DNA of 64,000 nucleotides, taken from the NCBI GenBank assembly GCA_036346355.1, contig CM070581.1:5456001-5520000 (forward strand). The letters are read 5' to 3'. Within the stretch, counting starts at the first letter, position 1; each line of letters begins with the position of its first letter. Of this stretch, positions 1 through 12,600 are shown in pieces. The notes beneath the pieces are model-generated. The model worked only from the letters and a program-made list of their open reading frames with translations, was not told where the DNA came from and did no database searches. Origin of the DNA: Rhipidocladum racemiflorum. Taxonomy: Eukaryota; Streptophyta; Magnoliopsida; Poales; Poaceae. Made by a program: the position numbers and the translations under genes.

Positions 1-270
1 ATCATAACACTCCGCCTTGGACCAATACCACGTAATGGACATGTCTCATTAAAAACTCCTCCCAAAAACCCAATGAGGAAAAAGGATGAAGAAAAGAGTA
101 GATTGCACCCGCACTCCATGTTACACTAGTTGCCTCATTAAAAATCTTAATGTGAGAAAACTTTAGGAAAACTCGCTAAGGAAAAAAGAGCACAACTTAT
201 AATATTCAGGATATAAAGTAGGATCTTCAAGATTATGCAAAAGGTCATGGTTCAAGGTCATATCTCTAAG

Positions 271-492
271 TCAGCCCATTCCAATGCCATTAACATATTT
301 TTGAAAAATAGATTTTGACAAGGACTTAGAAAACAAATCTGCTAGATTTTTACACGACTTAGTTTGTAATATCTTTACCTCACCATTCTTCTGGAGTTTG
401 TGAGGATAGAAAAGTTTAGGAGCAAAATACTTGTGATATTGCTCTTTATATAACCATTTGCATTTGTGCAACACAAGCAGCATTATCTTCAT
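271..492 (-). pseudogene. copia RNase H domain remnant (Copia-1 copy A)
   Basis: A 73-codon open stretch that matches the last part of a Ty1/copia polyprotein. It keeps the block FAPKLFYPHKLQKNGEV (family form: KHI-PKFF-H-L-KNG), followed by NLADLFSKSL near the C-terminus. This is the end of the RNase H domain, at the expected place next to the 3' LTR. The upstream catalytic part is broken by stops. Compare the equivalent fragment at 15598-15804. Confidence 0.75.
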
Positions 493-1589
493 AGATAATT
501 GTGGGGGTATCGACGGTATTAAGATTATATTACTTCCGGATATGGCTAATCACACGTCTTAGCCAAATACACTCACGTGAGCTATAATCTTTGAGTGATT
601 AGTAGAAGTAGCTATCAAGGTATGCTTAAAAGACCGCTAAGAGATGGCTAAACCATCGCAGAGAAACACAAAATCAATCTTATATTTGGAACTGTGGGTA
701 TCAGACAGATAGCCAACATCCATATATCCCACCATGGTTAAGTCTTGGTTCTCCTGGAAAAACAATCCGAGATCTTTATTACCTTGGGAGGTATATGGGC
801 AAAGTCTTTGACACTGGCCCAATGTCTTCTGGTTGAGGTTGCATTGTGTCTTGTTAGCAAATTTATTGCTAATGCAATATCAGACCTTATGCAATTCGCA
901 AGATACATACGTATGGGACTTCAGGTCCAAAGACTCATTTTCTATCATTGGTCTAAAAGGGTCTTTATTAGTTTCAAGGGATCTCACAACCATGAGGTTT
1001 TTTAAAGGAAGAGATTTTATCCATATTAAATATTTTCCATACCTTCTTGGTATAGATAGACTGGTGTACAAAAATTCCTAATGGGAAATGCTCTAGCTCC
1101 AGAACTTTAATTCCTTTAGGGATTCTCATATAAATATATGTATTCAGTGACCCATATAAATATGTGGTCACCACATGTATCAACTGCATTGATAAGTTTA
1201 AGCTTGCTGCCATTAATATTAAATTTTAGAATATTATTCCACTCATTACAAGAGAATAGATTTCATCGTAATCGATGATGGGTCTCTGTGTGAACTCTTG
1301 TGTTACAAGCCTCGATTTATATCTCACCACTTGGATATTTTCGTTTCTCTTCCGAATGAAAAACCCATTTGGTCATATAGGGAACACTTTATAAGGTATT
1401 CGGTCGATGGGACCAAAAACTTTCTACTTATTAAGCAAGCGCAACCTCAATTGCTTATTTTCATTTTGATCCTATCCGAGTACTTCTGACACTCTACTAT
1501 AGACTTTGGTTCTGGATCCAGCTTTTAGCAATTTTTAGAGGCGAAATATGTCGACAATTGTAGTCTTTCTTTTATACAATTCTCCTGCA

Positions 1590-1790
1590 TCACTTTAGGG
1601 ATATCTTTTCCTTAATTTCTTCCGGCCCCTTGTGATTTCCCACAACAATGGAGTCTAGGTATTCTGACTTTTCAACATTAGATTGTGCACGCAAATATAC
1701 GTTGGGGCTATCATCTTCAGGATGGACCACTTCAAAAATTTTCTCAACATCAGGTTTAGCTTCTTTCACTATCATAAGTAGTGTTCTCAT
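1590..1790 (-). pseudogene. copia pol fragment, integrase to reverse transcriptase linker
   Basis: A 66-codon open stretch on the element's coding strand, between the positions expected for integrase and reverse transcriptase. It contains HPEDDSPNVYLRAQSNVE, an acidic, Pro-rich linker type common in plant copia polyproteins. The same region is present, also broken, in copy B near 17200-17460. No catalytic motif is visible. The assignment rests on position within the element more than on sequence. Confidence 0.4.
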
Positions 1791-3309
1791 TTGTTTGGTT
1801 CTCTACTTTTGCAGATGTCTTCACAGAATTGAGTTCCTTGCACCTGGATGCCTCCCCCTCATTTTATCATGAGGGTCAAGAGTGGGTTCAATATCTTTCT
1901 GGGTATTTTCACTCTTTCAGGTGCATATAATGCAGTATATGAGGTCTTTTCACTCCCTTATGATCAGTGAAGTTATTTAGCAAATTATTAGCTTATTTAT
2001 TACAGATTTATTATCCTTTGAACTTCAAGTTCAGTCATTTAGTGTGTGGATCTAAGGACTAGGCATTCTTTAATGTGGTACTTATCTCCCTCTAATGCCG
2101 AAAAATATCATTAGTACAATCAGCGTATCGAGCTATGTACAGATCCCCTGTCATAGGCTCTTGATATTAAGTAATTGACTGAGATTCATAACCTACATAG
2201 ATCCCCAACTTCCAGTAAGATCCTATGATGGTACGGATCTTTGCGTTGTGCTTCTGGCAATAAAACAGATCTTTGCTGGTGATATATTTTTCCTTCAGGG
2301 ATTTCAAGAGTACTAGCTAGTCCTTTCCATCAAATATTCGGCCTTCAGGTCCGTATGAAGATTGTGCCTCAAGAAGTGCAGAGTTTCATCATGTGGCGGT
2401 TTCGGGAAGAGTAAGGGTGCCAGCTTTAGGCTGGGAAAGCAGTAGCTCTAAAAGATCAAGCTGTTATATTAATCTTACTATTTATTTTTCGAGTAAGGTA
2501 ATTTTTGCCATTAAGGGAAAGCTCGATAAATTCCCTCCATGCGATGTCCAACATACCATATTTCCATTTAAGTAAAATAACTTTTACTACTGGTGAAATT
2601 ATTATATTGCATTCTCACTCTTCAATCAGTAAAGTTTATTCTATATCTATTCAGTAGATAATTATATAAAATTTTTAGAATTTTCTTAGAATTTGTCATA
2701 ATTTTTTCTTTAAATATTAAGCATTTTTCAAAATTGCTGAATAACAGAAAATAAATCCTAATATAAACTAATTAAGAAATAATACTAATAAAATAGATTT
2801 AGAGACACAAAGTTCCCAATATGCTAACTAGAATTTGTTTTTGAATTTTTCTAGCATTTTCTTTTAATTATCAAGCAATTTTCAGAATTGCTGAATAACA
2901 GAAAATAATTCCAATGCACATAAAATATATAATGATTGCTAAAAAATAAATCCAAAGCCATAATATTATCAATGTATCATACATAATTTTTCAAAATTTT
3001 CTAGCATGTTTCACAATTTTTCGTTAATGTTTAAGCAATTTTCAGAATTACTTAATGATAGAAAATTAAATTTAGCACATATTAAATATAGAATAATACG
3101 ATAAAAATAAACTTGCGGATATGGAACTTCTAATATATGCTAATACCAATTTTACCAAATTTTACGGAAATTCATATACCTAGAAATTCAATTTTTAGGA
3201 TTTAACATTAATTTTCAGAATTATTAATTTATTTCCACAATTACTAGAAATCCTAAGGGTCTAACTGTAAAATTCCCTTTTGATTTTATTATTATTATAT
3301 TTTTTTAGG

Positions 3310-3730
3310 GATCTAACGAGCTGTACAGCCTTTGGTCAGCCCAACTTGGCCCTTGAGGAAAACCGACGCACCGTCGCCGGTGGAGTGCATAGGCGCGGGC
3401 GAGGCTGCCGCCGGTGGATTGCGTGTGTGCGGGCGGGGCCGCCGCTGGCGGAGTGCGTGTGCATAGGCGCGCCGTCGCCGTTGTCGGTGGAGTGCACGGC
3501 CGCAAGCCAGGGCGCCGGTGGTGGAGCGCACTTGCGCGGCGAGCGCCAGCGTGCGACGGGCACAATTCTTTGTCGGCCGGGTATTATGGGCTCGGTTACT
3601 GCGGCCTTTGGCGCGTGAATGCCGAAGCGACGTGCTACCATGCTTCGGGCGTGGGAGGTAAGTGGCGCTGCGGCAACCGCGCTTCGGGCGCATGAAGTGA
3701 GGCGGCGCTCCAACTGCCGCGGTTCGGACG
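3310..3730. other. GC-rich leader of Copia-1 copy A
   Basis: This segment is far richer in G+C than its surroundings and lies between the gag remnant and the 5' LTR, as 20940-21700 does in copy B. Several overlapping open frames occur on both strands, all low-complexity Ala/Arg/Pro/His. Such frames are expected by chance in GC-rich DNA lacking TAA/TAG. I read it as untranslated leader sequence. Confidence 0.6.
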
Positions 3731-4119
3731 TGGGATGTGAGGCGTCATCGGCGATCCTCTTTTTTCAGTGAACAATATTTCACGATGAAGAGTAATTAAT
3801 GTATACTGCCGATTTATATTAGACAATTTAATCTGCAACTACGATGTGATAATCTGCAGAATTAAAACATGTAAAGATGCGATTTATCTTACGCAGATCG
3901 AACTTACATAGGGTTTGCTGTAGTGTGATCGTGTGATCGTGTGTCGTAGGGCGAACTTGATGCAGATAGACGATCACCGATGGCCACGGTAGAACGTCGT
4001 GTGAGTACATGCTCTGAATAGTGATCAAGCTATGATTAGCACTATGAAAACATAATTGATCTAATCACCAATATATTTAGAATGACATACTCAGATGAAG
4101 AGCATTCATGCCAATACCG

Positions 4120-4353
4120 TATTGTAAAATGTAGCTGTTCACCCACACCAATCAACGGCACGCCAAAGAAATCATACGAACAAAAACATGGAGCATACAC
4201 ATAATTAGGGGCAAAGTTCTCCCTTTATTAAATTGATCTCTCTGTACAAGAGGATGCTCAATATATAGCGAAACTAATAGAAGATGGATTCAGGTTTACC
4301 CACTAATAAATAAAACCCTTTCAAACTTAGACTAAAATTTTGTTATCTCAACA
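4120..4353 (-). repeat. 5' LTR of Copia-1 copy A
   Basis: Matches the LTRs at 14786-14993, 21995-22253 and 55056-55299. Shared landmarks are GTATTGTAAAA at the internal edge, a GTTCACCCACACC block, GGAGCATACAC and TTTATTAAATTGATCTCTCT. On the minus strand it should run TGTT...TACAAT. The outer end near 4353 is diverged, so it is placed only to within a few bases. Confidence 0.65.
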
Positions 4354-4694
4354 CAAAGGACTAGTAAAAAATCGGTAGGTTATCTCTGCTGCGAGCGCTA
4401 GGTGCACGGAACAATGGCCAGGAGCCCTCAAACCGAAGCGGTCTATGTGGCACGAGCGCGACCGATAGATATCTCTAGATTGAGCCAATCTACTCCGCGC
4501 CAGATCTAGGCATGCATGCGTTGGCCACACAGACCCAGCCTTTCAGGCCCGCGTCGGAGATTGGGCTCACCCCTCCACGTAATTACGCTCACTAAGCCGC
4601 GAGATGATCTCTCTGATATTTAGGCGGGGGGAGGGTTACGATGCCTCATGGCGACTAATTTAATCACGGTGCTAATTGGTAATCTAGCTCCTAA
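4354..4694. other. intergenic, nothing recognised
   Basis: Moderately GC-rich sequence between the copia LTR and the first MITE. Short open frames occur, but I see no splice structure, RNA gene or repeat with a partner in the window. Confidence 0.5.
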
Positions 4695-4926
4695 GGGTGT
4701 GTTTGGTTGCCTGTATTAAGTGGTACATGTATGAGATGGTTTAAGAAAAAAGCCATCCATGTGTTTGGTTGCTTGAATGAAACCATTACATCCTGGACCA
4801 AGTGATACAAATTTAAGGAATATTCTCTCTAGATGCTGAACCATTTCATTCACCCAAAATAATGAAACCAAATGGTACATGATCATTCCATCCTATTCAA
4901 CCTCATCCCATCAACCAAACACACCC
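4695..4926. mobile_element. Tourist/PIF-type MITE (family 1)
   Basis: 232 bp bounded by perfect 15-bp terminal inverted repeats, GGGTGTGTTTGGTTG and its complement, flanked by direct TAA at 4692-4694 and 4927-4929. The 3-bp TAA duplication and this TIR are typical of Tourist/PIF-Harbinger MITEs. A diverged relative lies at 58915-59119; both carry a 'GGTACATGTATGAGATGG'-like left part and 'ATAATGAAACCAAATG' near the right end. Confidence 0.85.
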
Positions 4927-4929
4927 TAA

Positions 4930-5446
4930 GGGTATGTACAATAAAATCGCCTTAGGTGGTTTTTAATTTGTATACACCACTTTTGGTCTATATGAAAGGA
5001 TAAAAAAAGAGAGAGAAGAGAGTTGGCTTTTATTTAGTAATCAGTTTTGCACGAGAACATAGATAGATTATTTATGTGCAAGAGAGAAGAGATAGTTATT
5101 GCACAACATCTAGAGAGAACATTTAGAAAAAAATTATTATATAAGTTGATTTTTAGTTTATTACTAGTTACATGCCCGTGCATTGCTACGAAAAACAAAA
5201 TTGATAGCGAAAAATAAAGATTAAAAAATAAAAAAATTATTTCACAAGATCAAACATCTATCTTTAACGCTTCGTTTCTTACGAAAGCTGGCTAATTAAA
5301 GCAACGCTTCATTTTTGCGTAGGACAATTAAGCAGGGCAATTAAGTAGGGCAATTAATAACGTGGGTAGAACTCACCACTGCCACCAACTGTTGCTTTAT
5401 AATAGTAGAGATTAGTCTATAGTGGATTTTAGTATTGTATTTGCTC
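4930..5446. mobile_element. possible MITE carrying a nested Helitron
   Basis: Starting right after the TAA of the preceding MITE, GGGTATGTACAATAAAATC resembles the complement of TTAGTATTGTATTTGCTCC at the right, giving loose terminal inverted repeats with the Helitron 5164-5411 inside. The interior is AT-rich with GAGAGAAGAGA runs. No clean target duplication was found, so the boundaries are tentative. Confidence 0.35.
5164..5411 (-). mobile_element. short non-autonomous Helitron, copy 1
   Basis: Read on the minus strand it begins TCTCTACTATTATAAAGC after a host A and ends GCACGGGCATGTAACTAG before a host T. This is the Helitron pattern: 5' TC, 3' CTAG, insertion between A and T, no target duplication. 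Near the 5' end are three tandem copies of a TTAATTGCCCTAC-like 13-mer. It is 248 bp and differs from the copy at 14318-14566 at about ten positions. It encodes nothing. Confidence 0.85.
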
Positions 5447-5572
5447 CAATGGTGTCTCGGCGGGCAGGGTTAGAGCAGGTCATTAAGAAACAGGTGTCAG
5501 CCCGACATGGGGAAGCCTGGTCGTGACACTTGTCCTCTCGGACGTGTTAGGCCCATATGGATGGCCTCCGAT

Positions 5573-5734
5573 TAGGGATGCAAATGGGCCGGCCTTAGGG
5601 TCATCTTTGGCCCACTCTAGTTCATTTATTTGCACTAAAACTTAAAAGGTGGAGTAAAAATTAAGTTTTTAGTGCAAACAAATGAACTAGAGTGGGCCAA
5701 AGAAGACCCTAGGGTCGGCCCATTTGCATTCCTA
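5573..5734. mobile_element. hAT-type foldback MITE
   Basis: 162 bp forming a long imperfect hairpin. The ends are TAGGGATGCAAATGGGCC and its near-complement, and the inverted repeat continues for about 70 bp per arm. It is flanked by perfect 8-bp direct repeats CCTCCGAT at 5565-5572 and 5735-5742. An 8-bp target duplication with a TAGGG end indicates the hAT superfamily. Confidence 0.85.
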
Positions 5735-5962
5735 CCTCCGATTGGCTGAGCTTCCAGGCAAGCATACACAACAGTACAACACTCGGGCAATATGCTGGCC
5801 CACTTTTGGTCTCAACTTCTGTCCCCCTATTGCATCTGCAGATGCAATTAGCTCTAGTGCATCGTAGTGTTGACTGTGAATAGGAAACTGGCTTGAGTTA
5901 TTCCACAGTTAAGTGCCTACTAGACAGTACTAGTGATAATAAACTATCACCGTGTCAGGCTC

Positions 5963-6308
5963 AAGGTTCACAACTTCGACTAAAATCATGCGATTTTTAC
6001 CCATATCGACGCGGTTCAGTATCAAATACCGGTCGATAAACGGGTCAAATTTTTAAAAAAAATTCAAAAAAATCGAAAAAATTTATGTGTCGCAAACCGA
6101 TCAAAAATCGGTGAAAATCGCTCCAAAAAATCGGTCACAGAAAAAGTTCAACAAATTTGTCGATTTTCCACGATAATCGTTCGATTTTCCACATTTTTTT
6201 ATTTTTTTCAAAAAAAATAAAATAAAATTTGAGTTTGTACAATTTTTAGCGATTTTTGGTGCCGACGTAGTAGCAAAATTCATGTGTTGAACGGTGAGGT
6301 GAACCCAA
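5963..6308. mobile_element. hAT-like element of the 'CAGGGTTC' group
   Basis: AT-rich 346-bp block flanked by the direct repeat GTCAGGCTC at 5954-5962 and 6309-6317. Its ends, AAGGTTCAC and GTGAACCCAA, are inverted. The interior is full of ACCGGTCGAT/AAATCGGT-type short motifs on both strands. Similar blocks recur at 40498-41230, 44035-44170 and 61683-61861. It has no coding capacity. Confidence 0.6.
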
Positions 6309-6317
6309 GTCAGGCTC

Positions 6318-6662
6318 GAGTTATCCCAGTATATCGCCCCATTTCCAATATCCTCCTTAGGACAGGCTCACTCATAGTTCTGTAAAACTTTTACCTAAAT
6401 CTAGTTTATCATTCCTCCGTTGCATAGTAAAAGCACATCAGAACATTTGGGCCAGTGCAAACTTGAAGCTTTTAACCAAAGTTGATAGTTTACCCTGTAC
6501 ATGTTGTACAACCGAAGACTGAGCTGATAATCCATTGATCAGGCTATACAGTATGCGACTGACGCACTGGCTCCCGCAAACCCTATTATGTACACTCCAG
6601 ATCTCCAATGCTCCATTCACAATACAAAAACCAGCGCCTGGGTCGCCTCACTCCCTACGAGG
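6318..6662. other. 3' flank and probable 3' UTR of the VIT/VWA gene
   Basis: Lies immediately downstream (minus strand) of the stop codon at 6663-6665. No further gene or repeat is recognised. The 3' UTR should fall here, but I cannot place the polyadenylation site with confidence. Confidence 0.4.
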
Positions 6663-9600
6663 CTATGACTCGGACCCTCCACAGCACACTTCGGCGCAAC
6701 ACTCGTAGCAGCCGAGGCACGAGAGCGCCGCGCAGACCTGTGCCATCACGATGGCGCACTGGTCATTCATCCGGTTGCACGCCTTGATGCAGCACATGCA
6801 GCAGAGGCAGTCGGCCAGACGGCTGCAGCACCCGGCCGCCTTGTTGAGGATCTCGAACGTCTCCGGCGGTTTCACGTCCCCGAATCCTGTGGTGAGATTC
6901 TCCCTTGTGGCGGCTTTGTCACCGAATCCAAGTTTTAGGCCATGGAGCCGGATTTGTAGTGGTTCATCGGGGCCTTTGTGTCCTTTCAGTTTCTGCTTGA
7001 CCTGTTCAAGTACACCAAGCTTAGTTAGAAGTTCTGAGCTACTGAGATCCGTTTCTTCTAAATTAATTCACATTGGCAAAAGCAACATCAATATTCATTC
7101 AAAACTATCTGTGTTCTACCCTGAAAAAGAAAACAACCTTTTGTGCTGTATCTACATTCTCCAGATTGGTTTGAAGTAGGACCATGCTTGTGTACTCTGA
7201 AGGAATGCTATTTTGTATGCTCAATTTCATCACCTGAAAAATTGAGAAGAAAAGGAGTTACTGAAGAACTAAAGGAACCCATATACTATCAACTGAATGA
7301 ATTGAAGCCAAACTGTGCAAGATGTGTTTGTAAGATGGATCTAGAACAAAAGAAGAAACATATTGCAATGACATGCAATTCACATAAGAATGTAGCCTAT
7401 ATGGAATGAAGGAGAACCTGCTCGGCTGCTCCAACTGTTCACAGTACTCCACAGACAATGTAAGAAAAAAGGGAAAATAGAATGGATTCAAACATCAGCA
7501 TCCTGTCAAATCCATCAAACTTTAACTTTCTTACTTGTCTACATGCATTAGTAATATCAACTGGTTGAGTGGAGCTACTCATGTTTTAGTGCTTCTCCTT
7601 CAACTTTGTACCACATCATGATATTGACATCGAGTGTTGGTTCTAGGATAACTCAATTCTTAGTTTTATTAAACAAAATTTCACGCCCTCAAAGTTTAAT
7701 AGAGGTTTAAAGGCAAGAAAATGTAAAGTTAAATAGAGGTTTAAAGGAAGGAAAATGTAATGCGACCATTGGAATAACAACCTACAACTCACCTCTCTCT
7801 CCAGTTGTTTGTCTGCAGAAAGCCATGCCTTTGCTGTGAGAAGACCAATCTGCTGCGCCGCCAAAACCTGGAATCCATACATAAAAGAAAATGCAGTTGT
7901 CAGCATACGGATGGTCCTTAAGTTAGAAATAAGATTAACTTAAAGCTACCATATGACAGTATACCAATTAGCTTAAGGTTTAAATCATCGTCACAGGCCA
8001 AATGTACGAAATAGCAAGTTTGAGCAACTTACTTTGTCAAGAGGTATGTCCTTTATATGCTGGACCTTCAGTTCAAACGAGATTTCTCTCATGTCAGCCA
8101 AGTAACCCTTAGCTGTAACTGTCTCAGGGAACTTGCCTTGGTATTTTCCAGATACACATAAAGGACATTTCGCTGAAATGTCTGGAATGTATTCAGAATC
8201 CACCTGAATAATTAAAAAAAGTAATAAGACTATCAAAAACACTATTTTTTCCAGCTATAATTGCTATACTTACAAAATCTGCCCCACCTCCCACCCACAC
8301 AACCCCACAAAAAATAAACAAGGATCCAGCAGTTTCGAAGTCTTCTTCACGAAGAAATAGGTTGGTTGCCCAAAAGAGCAGTATAAGTATGTTATGGTAG
8401 TTTAATAAAGATGGTAAGTCTGTCAAGTCCAATCCACATTTATTTACTGCCTGACAAAATGGTCTAGACTATCTGAAATTGGATACCGTAAAGTGCCCTA
8501 TAGTATATTATAAGACATGAACGTGATGACAGCAAGAACTGCATAATGAAATTTACGTCAGCCAAGAAAGGTTAGTGGCATAGATTATTTTATCATATGC
8601 ATCCCTACATAATGAAATTTACAAACTTAAGTAATTAACCATGCACAAACTTACTTCAAATACATCAAGATGTTTTGTAGCATCAATGGAGATATTTGCC
8701 ACTATTGTACTTGATGCTTTCCTGAACCAACCAAGTATTCGACTCTCAATTGATCCTGGATAACAAATTCATGAAGGTTTACTAACTTGCACTTCAATAA
8801 AATCATGTAGTTATTAGTCCAATTAATGCATACAATAAACAGGGCGGTGATTGCTGAAAGATGAATTTCATGTATAAAATTCCAAATCAATAATGTATTA
8901 GTTGAATGCTCATGAGAACTCATCATCAAATCATTCGAGTAGAAATAGTGCGATCGAACGTTAATTCAATGCATGTAGGGAACAGTAAAAATGAATATAA
9001 GCATTAAATAGAAAAATTCTAAGCAAATCACAGTCCAAGAGTACAATATGAAATAGAAATGGTAATAGAGTTTGGTAGCTCTCAGATTGTAAAGCAAGAA
9101 ACTTCTAAGGAAAACTTGGGTATATAAATGGCTTTTCGGGTAGCACCTCCAAGGAAAACCTGGAACAAACTGGGCCCAACTTCAGAACTTGGGTAGATAA
9201 ATGGCTCTTTAGGTGGAAAGATTGACATACTTTTGAGGAAAGTTGGATGAAATTTACATATCACCTCAATAACATCTTGAACCGACCAAAGTTTATATTT
9301 GCATTATGCCATCTAATCAAATAATAAGACGTCATGGCCATCTCTAAAAAGTCTAATAATATATAAATAAAAATCTACCAAGCCAGAGAAAAGGCTATAC
9401 AAACAATGTAGATCATAGTTTTAAATTTAAAGTTAAGGAGGGAAAGCATAGAGAGCATACTGTTTGCTAATTCAATAGAATAAAAGGGGTGGGGGTTAGT
9501 ACCGGTCTCAAGTGCAGCATCATAATGCCCCTTGCCAATTGATGCCAGCATGCGCAAGAAATAGTGGTTACAGCATGAGCCTAACATTTTCCAGTAAGAG

Positions 9601-12600
9601 CAAATGCAAACAATTAGCATCATGAACCATATTAATAGTGAGTAATGAAGTACATAAAAACAGATGAAATAATAAAAACATGGTTCGCCTCATGACAAAT
9701 TGAAAAATATAAATAATCACAGTGAACCGCCCTTTGAGATATTTGTAAGCTTCTTTCACACAGGAATAAATATTTGCATATAGAAAGATGATAAGCTAAT
9801 AGATAAGTAGGAGAACTTTCATTCAAGTCTAAAAACTACTGGGGTATTGGAAGTGCTCCATAACGTTACCTAGTCCGAAAGTAGAAAGCCGAGGAGATTT
9901 AGATCCTCTGCTGATGAGCTCAGTTTTCATAGTTTCGCAGATATTATGTTCATCATCAACTGATCCATCGGTCATAAGAAAGATTTGCGGAAGCACATCA
10001 TGGACACTCGACAGTAACGCCATTGCCTTACATGAAGAAATCAAAAGGAGAGTATGAAATAACAAAAAAGAAAAAAGAGTGATCAAGAAGATACATATGC
10101 GGTCCATTCCCAATTGAGATCATATTCAAAATAATAGTACCTCATTTAAAGGATGCATAATATCTGTGCCACCCTCGGCGACGAAGGTCATATTCATCCA
10201 ATCAATCGCACTTGCTATTGCTTTCTCATTTACTTTCTCTAAACATGATGAGAAAGAGTGAAGCTCATTGTTAAATGTTATAATGTTGAAGTAATCTCCT
10301 TGCATAAGCTCTGAAAGAGCAGTAGACACTGCATTCTTCACATTCTCAAGAGGCTTTCCTTGCATGCTTCCACTTGTATCAATAACAAACACTACTGCTT
10401 TTCTGAAGACCTATTGAATAGTTCAGATGAGATAAAGCACCAAGAATGCATATTTTGTGAAGCGATACAAAATTGACTTTTTCTGAGTTGATAAACCAAA
10501 ATTGGTACGAAAAAAGCTACTTAGATAACATCATTGTTTCGATTTTTTTTAAAATAATACTTTTTTAAAAATAAATTACGGTATTAATACGCGAAAAACA
10601 AAAATTGCAAAAATAACACCTATTTGCCAAACTGTATGGCGAAATAGCTATTTTCGCCGAACGGTACGGAGAAATAGCTATTTTCGCCAAACAGTGCGGC
10701 GACCACTACTTAAATATGCAGTTAACAGTCGGCCGTCAGAGTTTAGGGGGAAGAAGCTATTTTCGCCATACCGTATGGCGAGTCATACCGTTTGTCGAAT
10801 ATGTGTTATTTTTGCAATTTTTGTTTTTCGCGTATTAAAACTGCAATACATTTTAAAAAAGTATTTTTTTTAAAAAAAATCTCATTGTTTCTTGTGACTT
10901 CAATGATGTATGCAAGATATGAAGCTGGGACTTTGTATGCAGTTGTCAGCATTTCTCTAGGGCAGAAGAGCAGAATTGAATAGCAATCTAAAAGTATTTT
11001 CATGACAACAATAGTGTTGCCTAGCTTAATCAAGATGCTTACTACAAGAGGTCCCTGCCTTAAAAATAAAAATAAAAACCTTCCAAGTGTATATATCTCA
11101 ATCAAGGAAGATATGCTTCTTTATATTAAAAGAACTATGTGAGCACAATAAAACCCAAAGTAAAAGCAACTAACCTTTCTGTTACCATGTCCAGGTAAAA
11201 GAAAAATGCAGAACCTATCTCTATCATCATAGTCACGTAACGTTGAGGGTTGCACGAGCACGCCACCAGACAAGTCACCAGAGTAAACCTATAGATATGA
11301 ACACAAATTAGTCAAAGGAACATGTATTCAGCAATATTGCAAGTTTGGACCATTAAATATTGTGATGGATTTGCATGATAGTTCATCATCTTCCTTCTAA
11401 GATCATTTTTTCTTCAACATGCCTCGAAAAATTAGATTCTCACAGGAAGTAGTGAGCTCACAAATATTAGAGTGAGTACTGAGTACAGCTAATCAAGAAA
11501 AATATCATAGCAGAATCAACTCACACTGTATGAAAAGGTGAAATCTTTGCTCGACCAATTCTCAACAATTGCTTCATGCAGGAAAGACAATTTCTCACCG
11601 TGCCTACCCTTCTCCTGAAATAGCAATGACAATCCTTCTGATGATTAAACCTTTGCACAGGCCCTAATGCTTCCACATGCAGATATTTAAGAAAGAAGTT
11701 ATACTTGATTACCTTCAACGGGTGGCTAGTGCCCTGCAACAAAACCTCTTTACTGAAACCACTATTCACAGTCAACTGAATTTTCTCCCTCTTCATGAAC
11801 ACCTTTGGTAATGGGTTGACATAGTATGGAAACCGGAAAGGTATGTCAACTGAGAATCGTCCGTTGTCATAGAGTAACTTCTGAGACCATCTAATGGTGG
11901 CAATAATATCTGCTCCACCCTCAACCTTGATTGATAAGACAGTAATGAATTGGCAAAGTAAGATATGACTTCCAAAAATCTAAAACATGGCTGTGGAGAC
12001 TGGAGATGTACAAGTATATATATCACATACCTGTGGCATTGTCAAGCAAAACAACTGGGGTTTCAAAAGGCCCCCATTGTCAGCTTTTCCCATATTCTCC
12101 GCAGTGTGGTCTTCTACTTCAATTACTTGAGTATTATAAGATCTTCTTCCAACAGTAACCTCAGCGCCTAGAATTGAACCCTATTAGCCAAAACGTTCTT
12201 AGGTTGAGACCAATACAAACATGAAAATTGATGTATCTCAGGTAATATAATTACAAATGTTCACCATACAAATATTCTAGCTACCCGATGCTTCATTTGA
12301 TGTAATATAATTACAAATGTTCTTAGTTATGGATGGGAAAATTGCACAGCACGTGTTGATGAATAAGATCAAGGAATTTGCCGTATTAGTTGTACCTATC
12401 AAGTTATTAAATTCAAGCAATCAGAACATCAGATCAATAAAAAAACAAATGTTTTTGTTTCACAAGAAATCCAATGTTATTGTAAGTGCTTGAGTTATTT
12501 TTATTTTACTTATCCAAATCCTTGTCAACCCACTCTGCAAGACAAGAAAAACAATAGAAACCCAACTGCACTTAATAATATGCTATAACCATCCAAGAAG

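Larger units (their letters stand above)
1..4353 (-). mobile_element. Ty1/copia retrotransposon, family Copia-1 copy A, truncated by window start
   Basis: Read on the minus strand. Positions 1-9 are the edge of the 3' LTR (ATCATAACA), followed by a decayed purine tract. The body aligns by eye with the complete relative at 14786-22253 over most of its length, and the 5' LTR lies at 4120-4353. Relative to that copy it lacks about 2 kb around position 2236 (integrase and part of gag) and about 290 bp near 1105. Coding remnants are short and interrupted, so it cannot move on its own. The AT-rich stretch 2580-3290 and the GC-rich stretch 3310-3730 are the gag-proximal and leader parts of the element, not host genes. 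The left target-site duplication is outside the window. Confidence 0.8.

Noticed and set aside
3305..3713. Overlapping ORFs of 86-126 codons on both strands
   Set aside because: Low-complexity Ala/Arg/Pro/His in GC-rich DNA, open in several frames at once, and positioned as a retrotransposon leader.
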